From: Prorocentrum cordatum
Taxonomy: Eukaryota > Sar > Dinophyceae > Prorocentrales > Prorocentraceae
NCBI GenBank assembly: GCA_963575745.1
Contig: CAUYUJ010015498.1
Span: 50,001 to 114,000 of the forward strand
DNA length: 64,000 nt
Reading direction: 5' to 3'
The notes under the pieces are model-generated. The model was given only the letters and a program-made list of their open reading frames with translations, made no database searches and was not told where the DNA came from. Shown one piece after another: positions 23,968 to 35,333 of the stretch. Position 1 is the first letter of the stretch. Every line of letters begins with the position of its first letter. Both the position numbers and the translations under genes were made by a program.

Positions 23968-24113
23968 ACACGTATCATGAGGACGCGCGATAAGGACGCA
24001 TGGGCCTTGGACGGCTATTTCGAAGCTTTTCGAGCGGGGCGTGGCCGGCGAAAGTGGCCAAAGAGGGACCGAGGAGGCAAGGAGGCAAGGGTACCCTGGG
24101 GAAGGTTGCCCAT
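23968..24113 (+). repeat. Dispersed repeat X, copy 1
   Basis: Shares CGTATCAT-x-AGGA at its 5' side, GGGGCG-x-GGCC-x-GCGAAAG in the middle and GGGAAGGTTGCCC at its 3' side with copies at 35334-35455 and 41078-41200. It has no coding potential. It lies next to a LINE fragment, so it may derive from that element's 3' end or be a SINE. Confidence 0.6.
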
Positions 24114-24890
24114 GGGCAATACTGAAGACCGCACGGAGGCGATAAACGTCGATCTTGATTCTGCCTGCCGCATGCACACTGAATGTTTCGAGGCTATACG
24201 TGAGTTCCGTAAGTTCTGATAAGACGCACGCATTAAACAAGTTCTCCTGTCTTGCCTTAGTTTTGTTGGCATGCCTCCAGGCAGTCTTCAACGCATCGAA
24301 AGACGAGCCTGTTTCACCCACTCGTCTGGCAACTGACGCTCCTTTTGTCCCGTCGGCTCGGAAGAGGCTGCCCAAGAAGACCGTCGAGATGACCGTCTTG
24401 AGCGGCATGCCCTGCGGCATGTGGATGTCGCGTCGTGCTGGGTTCGCAGTTGCACGGTCTTGTCCAAATTGGGACCCTATCCGTACATGTGCGCTCTACA
24501 AATCAACGGGTCCAGAAAAAACTGCAGCCTTGCGAGGTCGTTCGGCACCAGCACCGTGCCGTCCGCGTACGCCGCGCTGGCGCAGCGACCATCAGCACGC
24601 GCATGTACGAACTGCGAAGTTACTTCCTGCTCTACGCCACTCATCACCGCGCTCAACATGATGATGAACAAGGACGGGCTCAAAGGGCACCCCTGCGCGT
24701 TGCCAGGGGACTGCGCGTGGCGGTTACTGCTGCTAGGCTCGCTTTTCACCTCGAACGACTGCTGTTCTGTTAGACTGTTCTAGAGCGCTCGACCAAATGA
24801 ACCCTTTCGCATTGCTGATAACGTTGGCCCAGCTTGCCGTGACCGACCCGTACATCAAGATGACCGCTGCCATGTACGAAGGCCCCAAGG
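24114..24890 (-). pseudogene. Fragment of a different LINE reverse transcriptase
   Basis: Minus-strand pieces in shifting frames. QGCPLSPSLFIIMLSAVM (about 24700-24650) is reverse transcriptase motif B of the common GCPLSP type. AAYADGTVLV (about 24570) is motif C with the second Asp of YADD changed to Gly. The thumb region VFLGSLFRADG with ARRVGETGSSFDALKTAWRH follows (about 24390-24290). The GCPLSP/YADD type differs from the AGCSFA/YIDD type of LINE-2 and LINE-3. The fragment has no endonuclease or RNase H and is inactive. Confidence 0.75.
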
Positions 24891-26259
24891 CGGCGTCAAA
24901 AGAGGGTAAAGACGGTCCACAAGTGCCTCAAGAAAACTCCAGAACTGCCGACAAAGTTCCCAACACGGCCTCGACAAGCACTTGTCGTCCCAAGAGGCCC
25001 CCAACACGACCCCAGGAAAGCCGAATAGGCTATCGGGTCCCCAGAAGGGCCCCAAAGAGATCCAAGACAGCCTCTCACTCTCGACCCCATGTGATCCCAC
25101 AGTCATCCCGACAGCATTTTGAGGAAGCAGAGCTCAGCCTCAGCCGAGCGAGCTTTACATCGAGCGCCGTGCCGGCCACACATTCGCTGTACTTCCACAA
25201 GTCGGCGGCGCGCCCAGGGCGGAAGGTAGCGGGGGCGGGCTCTCTCAGAAGGCTTAGCAAGCCTCGGCCCTTCCCCGTCTGCGAAGCTTCCCTCCCAGGC
25301 CTCCTTCGAAACCACATGTTGGGGGGGCTCCTCGGACGGCCGGAGGGACTTCTCAGCAGCCCCGCCGCCTTCTGAGAAAGCATGCCCCCTCGCACTTCCA
25401 AGCCTCGGCGCGCCTCCGACCAAGGGGGGAGGGCGGCGACGACTCGTGGCCCGTGGGCGTCCTCGACTCCAGAGGACTTCCGGCTCCAGGGCGGGGAGGC
25501 GGATGCGCGGAGATGACAAGGGAGGAGAACCTGGCGGGCGGCTGGGAGGCGCGGCCTGTGTGCGGTCTGCCGCGTTTCCCTCGCTCTCCGGAGCGGTGGC
25601 CCTGGCACACTTACGACGTCGTGGTCTTGCAACACGCGGTCCCCAGACCTCTCGACCCCATCCCGGGGATGCGCTTCTCATCCCAGGTAATGGTTTGACG
25701 GCTCTGGGCACCGAAGCGAGACTCTGGAGGGCGAGCTCGAGAAAACACTGCCGAGCAACATCGAACATGCCGTCTCATGGACTCGTGTCAGCAGGTTAGA
25801 TGAGAAAGATGTCAGATTTGGAGGGGATGAGACGAAGACGAAGAAAAGGGCTGCGGGACGAGGATCGGAAGAATAATAATCTACCCCGCTCACGAAACCC
25901 TTTGAAACAGCATATCAAGCAATGGTCTGTGGTTTTCGGGCGATAACTCGGGCCTCTGGCGGCTGTTCGGCATGACTCGGGCAACCGGGAACGCCCCCAG
26001 CGAGGCGCAGCTGCTGGACGGCATCCCGAGGCGGGGATCCCGCCGAGAGCCGACGAAAGCGGCCCAAAACCTTGACCTCACGACGTCGGAAGTCTCGTCT
26101 TTTCGGCATATCGCCACCGTGGGTCTCGGCGTGGGAACGGCGCGGCTCAGACATCGGGCAGGCACGGGTCCACGTTCGGCGCCTGGCCGGTGCGGAGCGC
26201 CCGCAGGAAGATCAGCCCCGTCGCGCTGATGCCCCAGGAGAGACCGACGCACACGCCTC
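24891..26259. other. Unassigned DNA
   Basis: No gene is supported. Frames are short and carry no recognisable motif; sequence at 24890-25080 has loose CCAAGAGG/CCCCAAG repeats similar in style to 36260-36500 and 37440-37620. Confidence 0.4.
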
Positions 26260-26820
26260 CGAGGGGGGACGGGGAGGGGGAGGAGGAGGAGGGGAGGAGG
26301 AGGAGGAGGAAGGAAGGAGGAGGAGGAGGACGAGAGGAGGAGGGAGGAGGAGGAGGAGGAGGAGGAGGAGGAGGAGGAGGAGGAGGAGGAGGAGGAGGAG
26401 GAGGAGGAGGAGGAGGAGGAGGAGGAGGAGGAGGAGGAGGAGGAGGAGGAGGAGGAGGAGGAGGAGGAGGAGGGGAGGAGGAGAGGGGAAGGGGAAGGGG
26501 GGGGGGAAGGAGAGGAGGAGGGGAGGAGGAAGAGGAGTAGGAGGAGGAGGAGGAGGAGGAGGAGGAGGAAGAGGACGAGGAGGAGGAGGAGGAGGAGGAG
26601 GAGAGGAGGATGAGGAGGAGGAGGAGGAGGAGGCGGAGGAGGGGGGAGGAGGAGAGGAGGAGGAGAGGAGGAGGGGGAGGAGCAGGGAGAGGGGTGAGGA
26701 GGGGGAGGGGGAGGAGAAAGAGGGGGGAAGCAAGTGGAGGAGGACAAGGACGAGGACGAGGAGGGAGGAGGAGGAGGAAGAGGAGGAGGAGCAGGAGGAG
26801 GAGGAGGATGAGGAGAAGGA

Positions 26821-26851
<31 letters not shown>

Positions 26852-27092
26852 GAGGAGGAGGAGAGGAGGAGGCAGGAGGAGGAGGAGGAGGAAAAGGAGG
26901 GGGATGAGGAGGAGGAGGAGGAGGCGAAGGAGGAGGAGAAGAAGGAGGAGGAGGTGGAGGAGGGGGAGGAGGAGGAGGAGGAGGAGGACGAGGAAAGGGA
27001 GGAGGAGGAGGAGGAGGAGGAGGAGAAGGAGGCGGAGAAGGCGGAGGAAGAGGAGGAGGAGGAGGAAGGGGGAGGAGGAGGAGGAGGAGGAT
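26260..27092. repeat. (GGA)n polypurine tract
   Basis: More than 800 bp of almost pure GGA/GAA/GGG triplets on the plus strand with very few pyrimidines. All open frames here are low-complexity artefacts. Long polypurine-polypyrimidine mirror tracts can form triplex DNA. The tract sits just past the 3' end of LINE-3. Confidence 0.97.
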
Positions 27093-27123
27093 TTGTTTGA
27101 GCACTTTGGCTCCCGCTGCATGC

Positions 27124-30100
27124 TTAAAGCACACTGTATGTGTCTGAGAGTAAGGTGACCCCTTTCGCTTTAGGATGGAGTCCCTTACAAATCTTGCTCC
27201 AAGCGTCAGAGTTGTAAGCCGAAGCTTTCTGACCTGGACAAATCTTGTTGAGAGCTGCTAGGCGGGCTCCACTAGTGTATCTCTGGCACACAGTACAAAC
27301 GACAACAAACGACCCGTTCGAACAATCCAGGGGGATACACTTGTGGTTTAAAGCTCTAAGCCGCCGAACATCCACTTTCAACGAATCAGAACAGTGGCCA
27401 GGGGCAGGCTCTTTGTCAGCGGCGTTGCGCGACGTCCTGAGGCACCCTTGACAACTCCAAAAACGTTGGTCCCCTCCAGGCGGCCCCAGCCACTCCCACC
27501 GATGGGGCGAAACAGGAGTGCGAGGGGCAGGAGTAAGCGCAGACCAAGATGCACGGGAGAGGTCCGTGCGCGGCCAGAGTGGCAGAAGCGCTGCGCACAG
27601 TTTGACCGCCATTAGAGCCGAATTCACTAGAGCTGAGCATTTGTTGTCTACCTCCTCCGACGGCGCCTGATGGGAGTCGGCCCCCAACCTGGCGGCCCTG
27701 TCGGCGAAATCGTTCCAGATCCTTCGAAACCGCTCATCGTCGTCGATCTCGGGATCATCGATGGGAAGGTGTGCGGGCACTTTCTCGCACCCAAGCGTCC
27801 ATTTTCCCCCCAGAGAACGACCCTGCGTCACAAGCCCCGAATATGGACGCTTGGGAGAAATCTGCTCATGTCGGGCCATGCCGTGCATGGAAACTACATT
27901 TTGGCAATCTGAATACAGTATTGCTGGTGCAGACAGGAAAGCGCAAGCCATGGCATATGCCGAGAATTCTCCAGCCTGTGGAGTCTGCGGGCAGCTGTCC
28001 CATACGGGGCCCCAGCTCCAGGCTAAGAGGTTCGACTGAGGGCCCATCATAGCTAAGCCCCATCCTGCGCGATTCGAGCTGCGGACAACCCGTCGCGAGC
28101 ACGAGCCATCTAAGAATACGTGGCCCCACATCTGTCGGCGGCCATCGCGGGGCATCTCCATGCCTTCCGCAGCGAAGCCGTCAGGAAAAAACTGAAACTG
28201 GATACCATCCTCCTCCTCGGATTTACTGTCGGACTTAGGGGGCGGGATCACACGCTGGGGGTGGCCGAACAAGCCAGAGGTGAGGTGGAACCGTTATTTC
28301 TCAGGTACCGCCTCGAACTGCCTCAAAACCTGCTCCAGCGTACTGTAAGGAATCACCGCCCTCCTCTCCTCCTCCACCGCCGTACACGCATACAGCCGAT
28401 GAAAGATCGCGTCTCCAGGCTGATGGCATAGCGGGCAACGATCCTCTACTTCGTAACCTGCTGCTCGTGCGCGGGCGTAGGGCCAAATTCCTTGACAGGC
28501 ACAGCAACGGATGGTTCCTTTCTGGCGAGCTGTAAACTTCTTCGAACGCAGAGCTTTGATGACGACGTCAAAACATAAAGACTCGGCCCCATCGGGGCCG
28601 CACTTGCTGGCCGCTTCCCTCTCCAAAGAACGCCAAACCCCCTCTTTGAGGAAAACCTGGAGGAGGGAAGGAGGAGTGAGCGTGAGCGAATGCTCAACCC
28701 CCAAGTCGCTGATCATAACAAAGGGCGAGGGCATGCTCCATCCCAGGCGGGCCAAGGACAGTTTCACGGCCCCGATGGGCCCGCCCACGGTCCGCCAGGT
28801 CCACGAACGCCCGAAAACATCGTGCCACATGTTTCGGAGCTCGGCCCAGGTAGAACAAACTACAGTGACCCTCGTGGCACGAGCCCAGACTTCCTTGGCC
28901 CACCTGATGGCTGGCGCCACAGCACCCCGCCAAGCAGGATCGCCTTCGATCCTGCTAAGAATGGTTAAACTTCGGCCGCCGCAGGCAGGCTTCATCGTGG
29001 AGGCACACGTGCGTCTAACTTTGGTTAACTCTCCATCGCTGACACCGTGAACCTCCGCCCCATAATTCACTCCCGCCAGAGGTCCCGCTGTGCAAAGCTT
29101 CGTAGCCCTCGGTCCTAGAACTCCTCTTTGACGAGCCAGCCTGCCTGCACGCCTAGAGGCACTCGCAAAGCGCGTCTTCGCTCTGCTGTTGCGCCCTCGG
29201 ACTCGCCTGGCACAGCCTGCAGTGTCATCAATCCCCAAATTGACAAAAGACTCGGTGAAAACTCCTCCAAGCCCCCCCAGTCGTTTCTGGACATGCCTAG
29301 CGATTTCCTTAGACGACGCGACCAACCCGACCTTGTCAGGGGAAACTTGTGCAAAAAAGAACATTCTCAATGATCTCATCGAGGGGCTTAGCCGCTCTCG
29401 GGAGTTCTTTCATGATGTGCCTAGTGGTCCCGATCGCATTAATCCCGAGGTCGTCAATGTAAGCATCGAACGTGATCCCCTTGGGGACCTCCAGTTGATC
29501 GAAGCCACGCAGGGCAAAGATCCTGATCATAGTGGTAGCAAAGCTGCACCCCGCTGCGATTCCAACCCTCGCGTAGGTAGGAGGCGCCACCACCCCAGCT
29601 AGCACCAGGAAGCGGGCAGAACGGCATCCCGCCATGAACACATCGGCGAGCGCACCTGGGAAGCCGCGTTGCCTGCATCGAAGAGCCAGAAGTTCTAGAG
29701 GGATGCGCTCGTAATACTTGATAAAGTCCCAGAGGAGAGTACAGGCCTGCTGCCCGCAGGCTCGGGAGGACTCCGAACGGGCGGCCTGCCGCCAAACAAC
29801 ATCGCAAGCATACTTGAATTTTCCCGCCGCCCAGTGCTCTCTCTGGTGTTTCCCTTCCCACTCAACCGCGTAATCTCTCCTGCATTTCCCCCGTGATCTG
29901 CGCGGGCTGGGAAAGACCCCGATGGGGCGGAAGCCAGTGGAGGGCTTCGGCAGCATAGCAATAATCACGGCCTCCAGCTGCGGGGGAAGGGTGCCCGTGA
30001 GTTCCATCAGCGCGAAGAGACGCGAGAGGGCCCACAAGGCCCCGTCGGACAGCACCGAAAAGTGTCTCAAGTAAAACCCATCCAGGCCTGTGGCAGACCT

Positions 30101-31946
30101 GTGGGCAAAAATGCGAGAAACCCTACGAATGGTGTCCACCGAAATAGAAGGGAGGGGAGCATTCACTTTCCCTGGCCTTTTCTGAGGTAAAGGCAGCCCT
30201 TCCCACAAATAGCGAAAACGATCAGCTTCGGCGGCCAGGAGCGCCTGCGGGTCCGACACCACGCAGCCCCCAGCACTAAGTGTAGTAGATGGCGACCAGA
30301 CTTGAGGGTCTTTCGTGTAGCTGCGCGCCCTACGGCCGCCCTGATCGACATTCTCAGTGAGCCAGTCCGCCCAATCGCGTCTGGCCTTGGCTGCGTAGAA
30401 GGCGCTACACTGCGAGACAAAATCGGTAACCTGGGTTGAGACCTCTTCGACTTGGGCTGTCAAAACCTCCTGAGCCTCCAAGAAACTAGGATCAGAGCCC
30501 GGCCCTTCCAGAGGGTCTTCCAAAACCTTGAGGTCCGAAACCACCGAGGAAACGCTTCCAAAAACCGCTTCGATCCCAGGGAACAGGTTGTCGGGCTTAC
30601 ACAAACTGGGGGGGGGGGGCGACAAAACGCGCCCCACTTCCCGAGCCTGAGGCCAATCCCCCCGCTGCACACAGGAGAGAAGACGTTTGAACTTCGAAGC
30701 GAGCCAGCGGCAGGCGTGGAGCTGGGGGTGCCGCGCGCAACCGTGATCTTTACTAAGGATCGGCCTCCAATGAGTCTTGGGCCCCATGCCCCTAGACCCC
30801 AAAACTGGAAGTTGAACCCCGAAAGTCCTTGAAAGTTCCCGTTCAGCAAGGCCCGCCCAAGACGCGTGAGCTTCACGAAATAGGCGGGCAGTCATGACCC
30901 CATCGCCCCCTCGCTTCGCTCGAATGAAAACCGCGTCCAGCTGGGCATGCACGCGCTTAAAGTCCATCGGCTCAGGCTGTGGACCGAAGGGTACTTCCGA
31001 TGGGAGAGGAGGCGGGCGTCTGAATGCGAGGTAGTGCATCTGGGCCAGTCCTGCATGGAAAATCGAGGCAGACTGGGCTGTGCGGAAAGAAACCAGCGTC
31101 CTCGATTATGCGAACTTCGGCGGTGCCCTTGGATAGCCCAGCAGATACAACGAAGTAGTCGTAAACTTTGCCCGCGCCAGCGTGACAAGTAGGCTTGCTG
31201 GGGTCGATGACTTGGCCAACCAGGGTGCTCGCGAAATGGGACTTGGCGAGTTCGGATGGCCCCATGTTCCAATCTCCCCCGACAAGGAATGGTTTCCCGC
31301 AGGTGGACCCTTCCGCCCCTATCGCCGACAGTATCTCGAGGTTAGCTTCCGAGAGCCCTTCCGAGTCGCGCATATACACAAAACAAACTTGAAACACGCC
31401 CCCTTGGGGCGCGTGCACCAGGGCCGCGATGGCCCCATGGGGGGCCAGCTCGAGCCCCGAGGGCGCCCGATGAAGCCCGAGATTCGCGCGACACAGGATC
31501 GAGACTCCCGCAGAAGGGCCGCCTTCGGGCCCAGTCGTGCCAGGGACCCAAAGCGATTTGAAACCGAGGCCGAGACAAACAGAGGAAGCTCTATCCAAAG
31601 CCTCTTGAGTCAAAAGCTTGTGCTCTTGGACTAGAAGGACTTCAGCATCTACACTAGGGAGCCACTCCTTCACCGACCCCCAAGCATTACCGTTGACCGA
31701 CACGACCCTGGGACGGAACGACTGGTGGCCTGGAGGTGGCGGGGGCAAAAAGGGGCCTCCAAGAGCGGTGCCCGAGTGCCCTGGCTCCGAGAGGATACCA
31801 CCCCTGGCTCGCGCGTTGTGACAAATATTTCGAGGCAAAACAGGAAGAAGTTGGGCACGAGGAGGAGGGGTCCTGACAGCCTGCGCGCGCTGTCGACCTC
31901 CCCCAGAAAAAACCGAACTGGAACACCTGTCAGGTGTTGCAAACAT
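27124..31946 (-). pseudogene. LINE-3 ORF2: endonuclease / reverse transcriptase / RNase H
   Basis: Endonuclease (31946 to about 31000): VVSVNGNAWG, LLVQEHKL, VGGDWNMG, YDYFVVSAG and FFPHSPV. The frame changes between 31039 and 30972. Reverse transcriptase: MLPKPSTGFRPIGV, motif A LLWDFIKYYERI, motif B AAGCSFATTMI, motif C FDAYIDDLG. The frame changes again at 29379-29336. The thumb (VNLGIDDTAGCARR, AGPLAGVNYGAEVHG) and the knuckle CPLCHQPGDAIFHRLYAC follow. One in-frame TAA sits at 28294-28296, then RNase H with all four acidic positions: VFLDGSCS, GEFSAYAMA, LYSDCQNVV and WNDFADRAA. The tail has FWSCQGCLR and VVVCTVCQRY. All catalytic motifs are intact, so the breaks are recent or artefactual. 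Confidence 0.9.
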
Positions 31947-31967
31947 AGAAAAGTAAAATCCCCCCCT

Positions 31968-33281
31968 TCAGGCCTGTTGATGACCGTCAGGGGGGCTGCG
32001 ATTGTGCTGCTCACTGTGCCGCTCGCCCGAGCCGCTGCTCTCAGGAGCCGCCTGCTGCTGCTGAACACGCTCCGCAACACGTGCTGCATGTTCGCGAACT
32101 CGGCTGACTTGGGCGGCTGGCTGGCTGACGTCGCTGGCCGAAGCGTCGCCGCTGCCAGAGGCGCCGCCAGCATGTGGCTCAGCTGCTTCAGCGCCCCCTT
32201 CACGAACACCGCCCCCAGCCGACACGGCTCCATCGCAGCCCTTCCTGCGCTTGGTGGCCATGCGCTTGAGGTACCCGTCGTGCTCGGCCTTGGCGACTGC
32301 CGCGCGCTCCATCGCTTCGGCGAAGAGGGCCTTGGCTGCCTTGCCGATATGCTCCTTGAAATCAGCCCGACGTCGCTCCACCTCTTTGAGATCCGATTCC
32401 TCCATGCCGTCAGCATCGGCCGAGAAGAGGCCCCCGTCGTCGATGGCGATGTTGGAAACTCGCCCGTCCACGAGGTCACGAAGTGACAAGGTGGGCCCAG
32501 GCGTGGGCTCTGTGTCGGCCGAGGGAGGAACAACTGCACTGTGAAGCTGTGCAACCAGTTGCCGATGTTCTGTGACCATGGCCTCGGACTGCTTCGACAA
32601 ATCATGGATGATAATCTCCTGCGCCCTGATGCCGTCCTGCCACCTCGCCAGCTTCACCAGCTCGGCCTCCAGCCTGCCGTCGAGCTTCTTGATGCGGTGG
32701 TGCAGGTCGCTGACCTGGTCCTGCAGAGCCTTTGGCGGCGGCTTCGAGGCTGCAGCCATGGAGTCCAGCTGGCCCTGGTATCTGGCCGCTGTAGCTTGGT
32801 CACCTGCGCGGCGCGCCAGGGCGACCAGCATCTGGAGCTCCTTTGCAGCCAGAAGGACGTCCTGCCCTCGGCTGCCGCTGCCCGTGCCTTGCGCCGCTCC
32901 GCCAATCTGAGGTCCAGGCGGGAGGGCAGCCCACTCACCTGGGGGGTGATACCCAGGCGCACGAGGCAAACCCTGCTGATGAAACCCCACGCCACGAGGA
33001 GGAGCATGTTGGCTGACCGTGGGGGCCTGCCTCGGTGCACCGCGGTGCTTGCAGTGCGTCGCCCAGACGGTGGTCTTGCCGCAACCGCATGCCACGCACT
33101 TCCAGCAGTCGCTCCTGCCAGCCGTGCCGTAGCCTTTGCCTCCAGACCACTGGGCGCCTCCGTAGTCGTAGTAACTCCAGTCCTGCCGCTGCCAGCCCTT
33201 GGAGCCGCTGCCGCGCCACGGGGGAGGAGTGCCTCCCTGTCCGCCGCCGCCGCCGCCGCCCTTGCAGGGGCCATGGGGCAT
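31968..33281 (-). CDS. LINE-3 ORF1 protein (437 aa)
   Basis: The ATG at 33281 (MPHGPCKGGGGGGGQGG) lies 96 bases after the leader relict, which supports this start. Layout: Gly-rich N-terminus (1-35), a Tyr/Trp/Gly patch, and a Cys/His cluster WKCVACGCGKTTVWATHC (about 57-75). A Pro-rich linker follows, then two helical coiled-coil blocks (QDQVSDLHHRIKKLDGRLEA at about 175-195 and ESDLKEVERRRADFKEH at about 300-320). The C-terminus is rich in Ala, Gln and Ser. It has the same plan as LINE-1 ORF1 (Cys cluster then coiled coil), fitting an RNA-binding, multimerising ORF1 protein. The frame is uninterrupted, which supports fairly recent activity of the element. Confidence 0.75.
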   Translation of the reverse strand: MPHGPCKGGGGGGGQGGTPPPWRGSGSKGWQRQDWSYYDYGGAQWSGGKGYGTAGRSDCWKCVACGCGKTTVWATHCKHRGAPRQAPTVSQHAPPRGVGFHQQGLPRAPGYHPPGEWAALPPGPQIGGAAQGTGSGSRGQDVLLAAKELQMLVALARRAGDQATAARYQGQLDSMAAASKPPPKALQDQVSDLHHRIKKLDGRLEAELVKLARWQDGIRAQEIIIHDLSKQSEAMVTEHRQLVAQLHSAVVPPSADTEPTPGPTLSLRDLVDGRVSNIAIDDGGLFSADADGMEESDLKEVERRRADFKEHIGKAAKALFAEAMERAAVAKAEHDGYLKRMATKRRKGCDGAVSAGGGVREGGAEAAEPHAGGASGSGDASASDVSQPAAQVSRVREHAARVAERVQQQQAAPESSGSGERHSEQHNRSPPDGHQQA

Positions 33282-33376
33282 CAGTCTGACTGGGGAAAGA
33301 TAGACGAGAAAGTTAAGAAGCCAAAATTGACCCGCGGATCCCTTGCCGTTCTGAAGAGAGGATCCGCAAGCGCTCA

Positions 33377-33427
33377 CCTGCGCCAGAACGGCTTGAGCCA
33401 AAATGGCTTGAGCCAAAATGGCTACGG
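33377..33427 (-). other. Three stacked spliced-leader relicts
   Basis: Minus strand: one complete leader (33407-33427), then an exact 15-base CCATTTTGGCTCAAG (33392-33406), then an older degenerate unit CCGTTCTGGCGCAGG (33377-33391). The units abut with no gap. The complete copy is outermost, as expected if each round of trans-splicing used the AG inside the previous leader. Confidence 0.93.
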
Positions 33428-34595
33428 AGAAGGAGGAGGAGGAGGAGAAGGAGGAGGAGGGCCACGGGCTCTCTGTGAGCGACCTGCAGAGCACAGGCGT
33501 GCAGAAAGGCTGGAAATGGGGCACCAGCAACAGCACGGGGGGGCCTCCGCTGGGGAAGGGTCATCACAGTTTGTGGCGCTAATGGTCGCACTTCGGCCAT
33601 GTAAGATTTGGTCGGGCATGTCCTCCTACAGGGGGACTTTGGACGAAACATAAAACATAGCCAAAACATATTCAAACATAATCAACGATAACGTAAACAT
33701 CGTCCCCAGACTATTTCTACTATTCCTGAAGATTCCTCCTATAGAGGGACACGCCCGACTTAACGCTAGTGGTCGTACTTAGGCAACCTAAGAAGCCCGA
33801 GTGTTCCCACCGTCATCGGGATCGGGACATAGCCCTCCCTCGGTGGAGGCAAACGCCGATGTTGGTGCTTGTGCCAACGTCTGCAAGGAGCCCAGGAAAA
33901 GACGTACGCGCCCACTCATGTACATGAATACGGCCCGCCAGTCCGCGAGACGAACCTCGTGATACGCACGTTCGCGACATGCGTACGCTCGAGACCAACG
34001 CGGACTTCTGTACATGCACGCCCTTCTTTCGCTCCTGGTCTGGGCATCCGAGAACGAGCAAGGCGTGCGGAGGGAAGCGGGGGGCCGCACCTCCTCCTGC
34101 CCCTCTCTTACGACGAAGCCAGGGCGAGGATAAACTCGGGTGCGGATGCATCGAGTCTCAGGTCTGGCGGCCCTGGAAGATGTCTCCAGCGCCGCGGCCA
34201 TCTCAGAGCGCTCCAGAACGCTTTGAGAGCGTTCCAGAACGCATTCGTCCTCGTCCTCAGTAGCTAGCCCCGTCCGGCTGGCAGGAGGAGGGAGGAGGGA
34301 GGAGGGAGGAGGGAGGAGGAGGAGCAGGAGGGGGGGGGGGGGAGGAGGGAGGAGGAGGAGGAGGAGGAGGAGGAGAGGAGGAGGAGGAGGAGGAGGAGGA
34401 GGAGGAGGGCGGAGGGAGGAGGCATTGGGCCCTCGCGCCCTCGCGCCCCCTTGGAGAGGAAAGGGCGGCCGCCCTGGGCCGCCTCCCTCGCGCCCCCCCT
34501 GCGGCCGACGCAAGTCTCGGCACCTCGCGCTGCAGGCCTCACTGGGAGGTCCGATGCCTCCGGGTATACAGTCTTGGCGTTGACTTAAGGAGCCC
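33428..34595. other. Unassigned DNA with a GGA tract
   Basis: No gene supported. A GGA/GGGAGGA tract covers about 34283-34425, with a G13 run. A short GGAGGA stretch lies at 33430-33460, directly upstream of the LINE-3 leader relict. Open frames crossing these tracts are low-complexity artefacts. Confidence 0.5.
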
Positions 34596-34755
34596 TCAAT
34601 GAGGAACGAGGCTCCTTTTCTTCCATAAATTAAGCGTCGATTTCCCATAGCAAGCCTAAAGAAAACCAAAGGCCAACTGCGAAACTATTACGGAACACGG
34701 AGCCCCTCCCCAACGCAAAGTGTTTCCTCTTCAGCGTCCCGACTGTACGGCAGGC
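34596..34755. repeat. Dispersed repeat Z, copy 1
   Basis: Aligns with 42403-42570 in the same orientation: shared blocks GGAACGAGGC, TTTTCTTCCATAA, CCCCTC-CCAACG, TTCCTCTTCAGCG/TTCCTTCTTCAGCG and CCCGACTGTAC. About 70% similar by eye, with no coding function evident. Confidence 0.65.
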
Positions 34756-35164
34756 GCGCGCGGCGTCCGCGCGTGCACAGGTTTTTCTGACGCCGCGTGG
34801 ATCGCTCCACCTCGAGCCGATCGCGGCCACGATCGTCCCAGGTTGAATCCGGTCGGGTCCAGGGGCGTTGCCGTGTGCATCGCTGCTTGCGCATCGCAGG
34901 ATTCAGCCTTGAACACCTCTGCCGGCGTCGCTGGCGCACCAACATCGCGTGAACCTACCGTACGGGGCCCCTGGAGTCTCGGCCCCGTTCTGGGGACTCA
35001 CTTTTTTCGGAGCCCGAGGCGTTCCGTGACAACCACGGACAACCAGGGCCCGGCGACGGCCACCCGAGGCCGAAATCGGCGAACAAAAACCCGTCGTGGT
35101 TTTCCCCTGCTCGTGGGACAAATATCGGCACAGCACGTGACCTCTCTGCGGTCCGCGCAGGCTT

Positions 35165-35261
35165 CTTGGATCGGTGTGGACCCTCTCTGGCGGCGGCTCT
35201 GGCGCCGCCCCCTGGCGCGCTCCGCGCGCGCCAGGGCGGGGGGGGCTAACGCCGATCCAAG
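35165..35261. repeat. Dispersed repeat W, copy 1, with inverted ends
   Basis: Begins CTTGGATCGGTGTGGACC and ends GCTAACGCCGATCCAAG, so the ends are inverted repeats. The centre is a GC hairpin (CCCTGGCGCG / CGCGCCAGGG). The left two thirds match the minus strand of 40855-40927. It is probably a small non-autonomous element. Confidence 0.65.
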
Positions 35262-35333
35262 GAATCCGCGCGGACCTCGGAGAAAGCATGCCAGGACTGT
35301 TTGCAGCCCAAATTGATAACAAGGATTCGCGAT

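Larger units (their letters stand above)
27124..33427 (-). mobile_element. LINE-3: best preserved non-LTR retrotransposon
   Basis: Minus-strand element with three stacked leader relicts (33377-33427), an intact ORF1 and an ORF2 containing endonuclease, reverse transcriptase, RNase H and a two-cluster C-terminal tail. ORF2 needs only two frame corrections and one stop read-through. The ATG of ORF2 (31946) lies about 20 bases after the ORF1 stop (31968), a compact bicistronic arrangement. The 3' end is placed near 27124 from the last stop; no poly-A or target duplication could be defined because a GGA tract follows. Confidence 0.9.

Noticed and set aside
26260-27092. Glu/Arg/Gly or Ser/Pro/Leu open frames of over 300 codons
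   Set aside because: Trinucleotide repeat translation only; no start context, complexity or motif.
33377-33427. Spliced-leader RNA gene
   Set aside because: No GT donor or downstream leader RNA sequence follows the leader; units are truncated and stacked, which is the relict pattern.
33788-34669. Minus-strand open frame of 293 codons as a gene
   Set aside because: It crosses a GGA microsatellite and repeat Z, and no part resembles a protein family.
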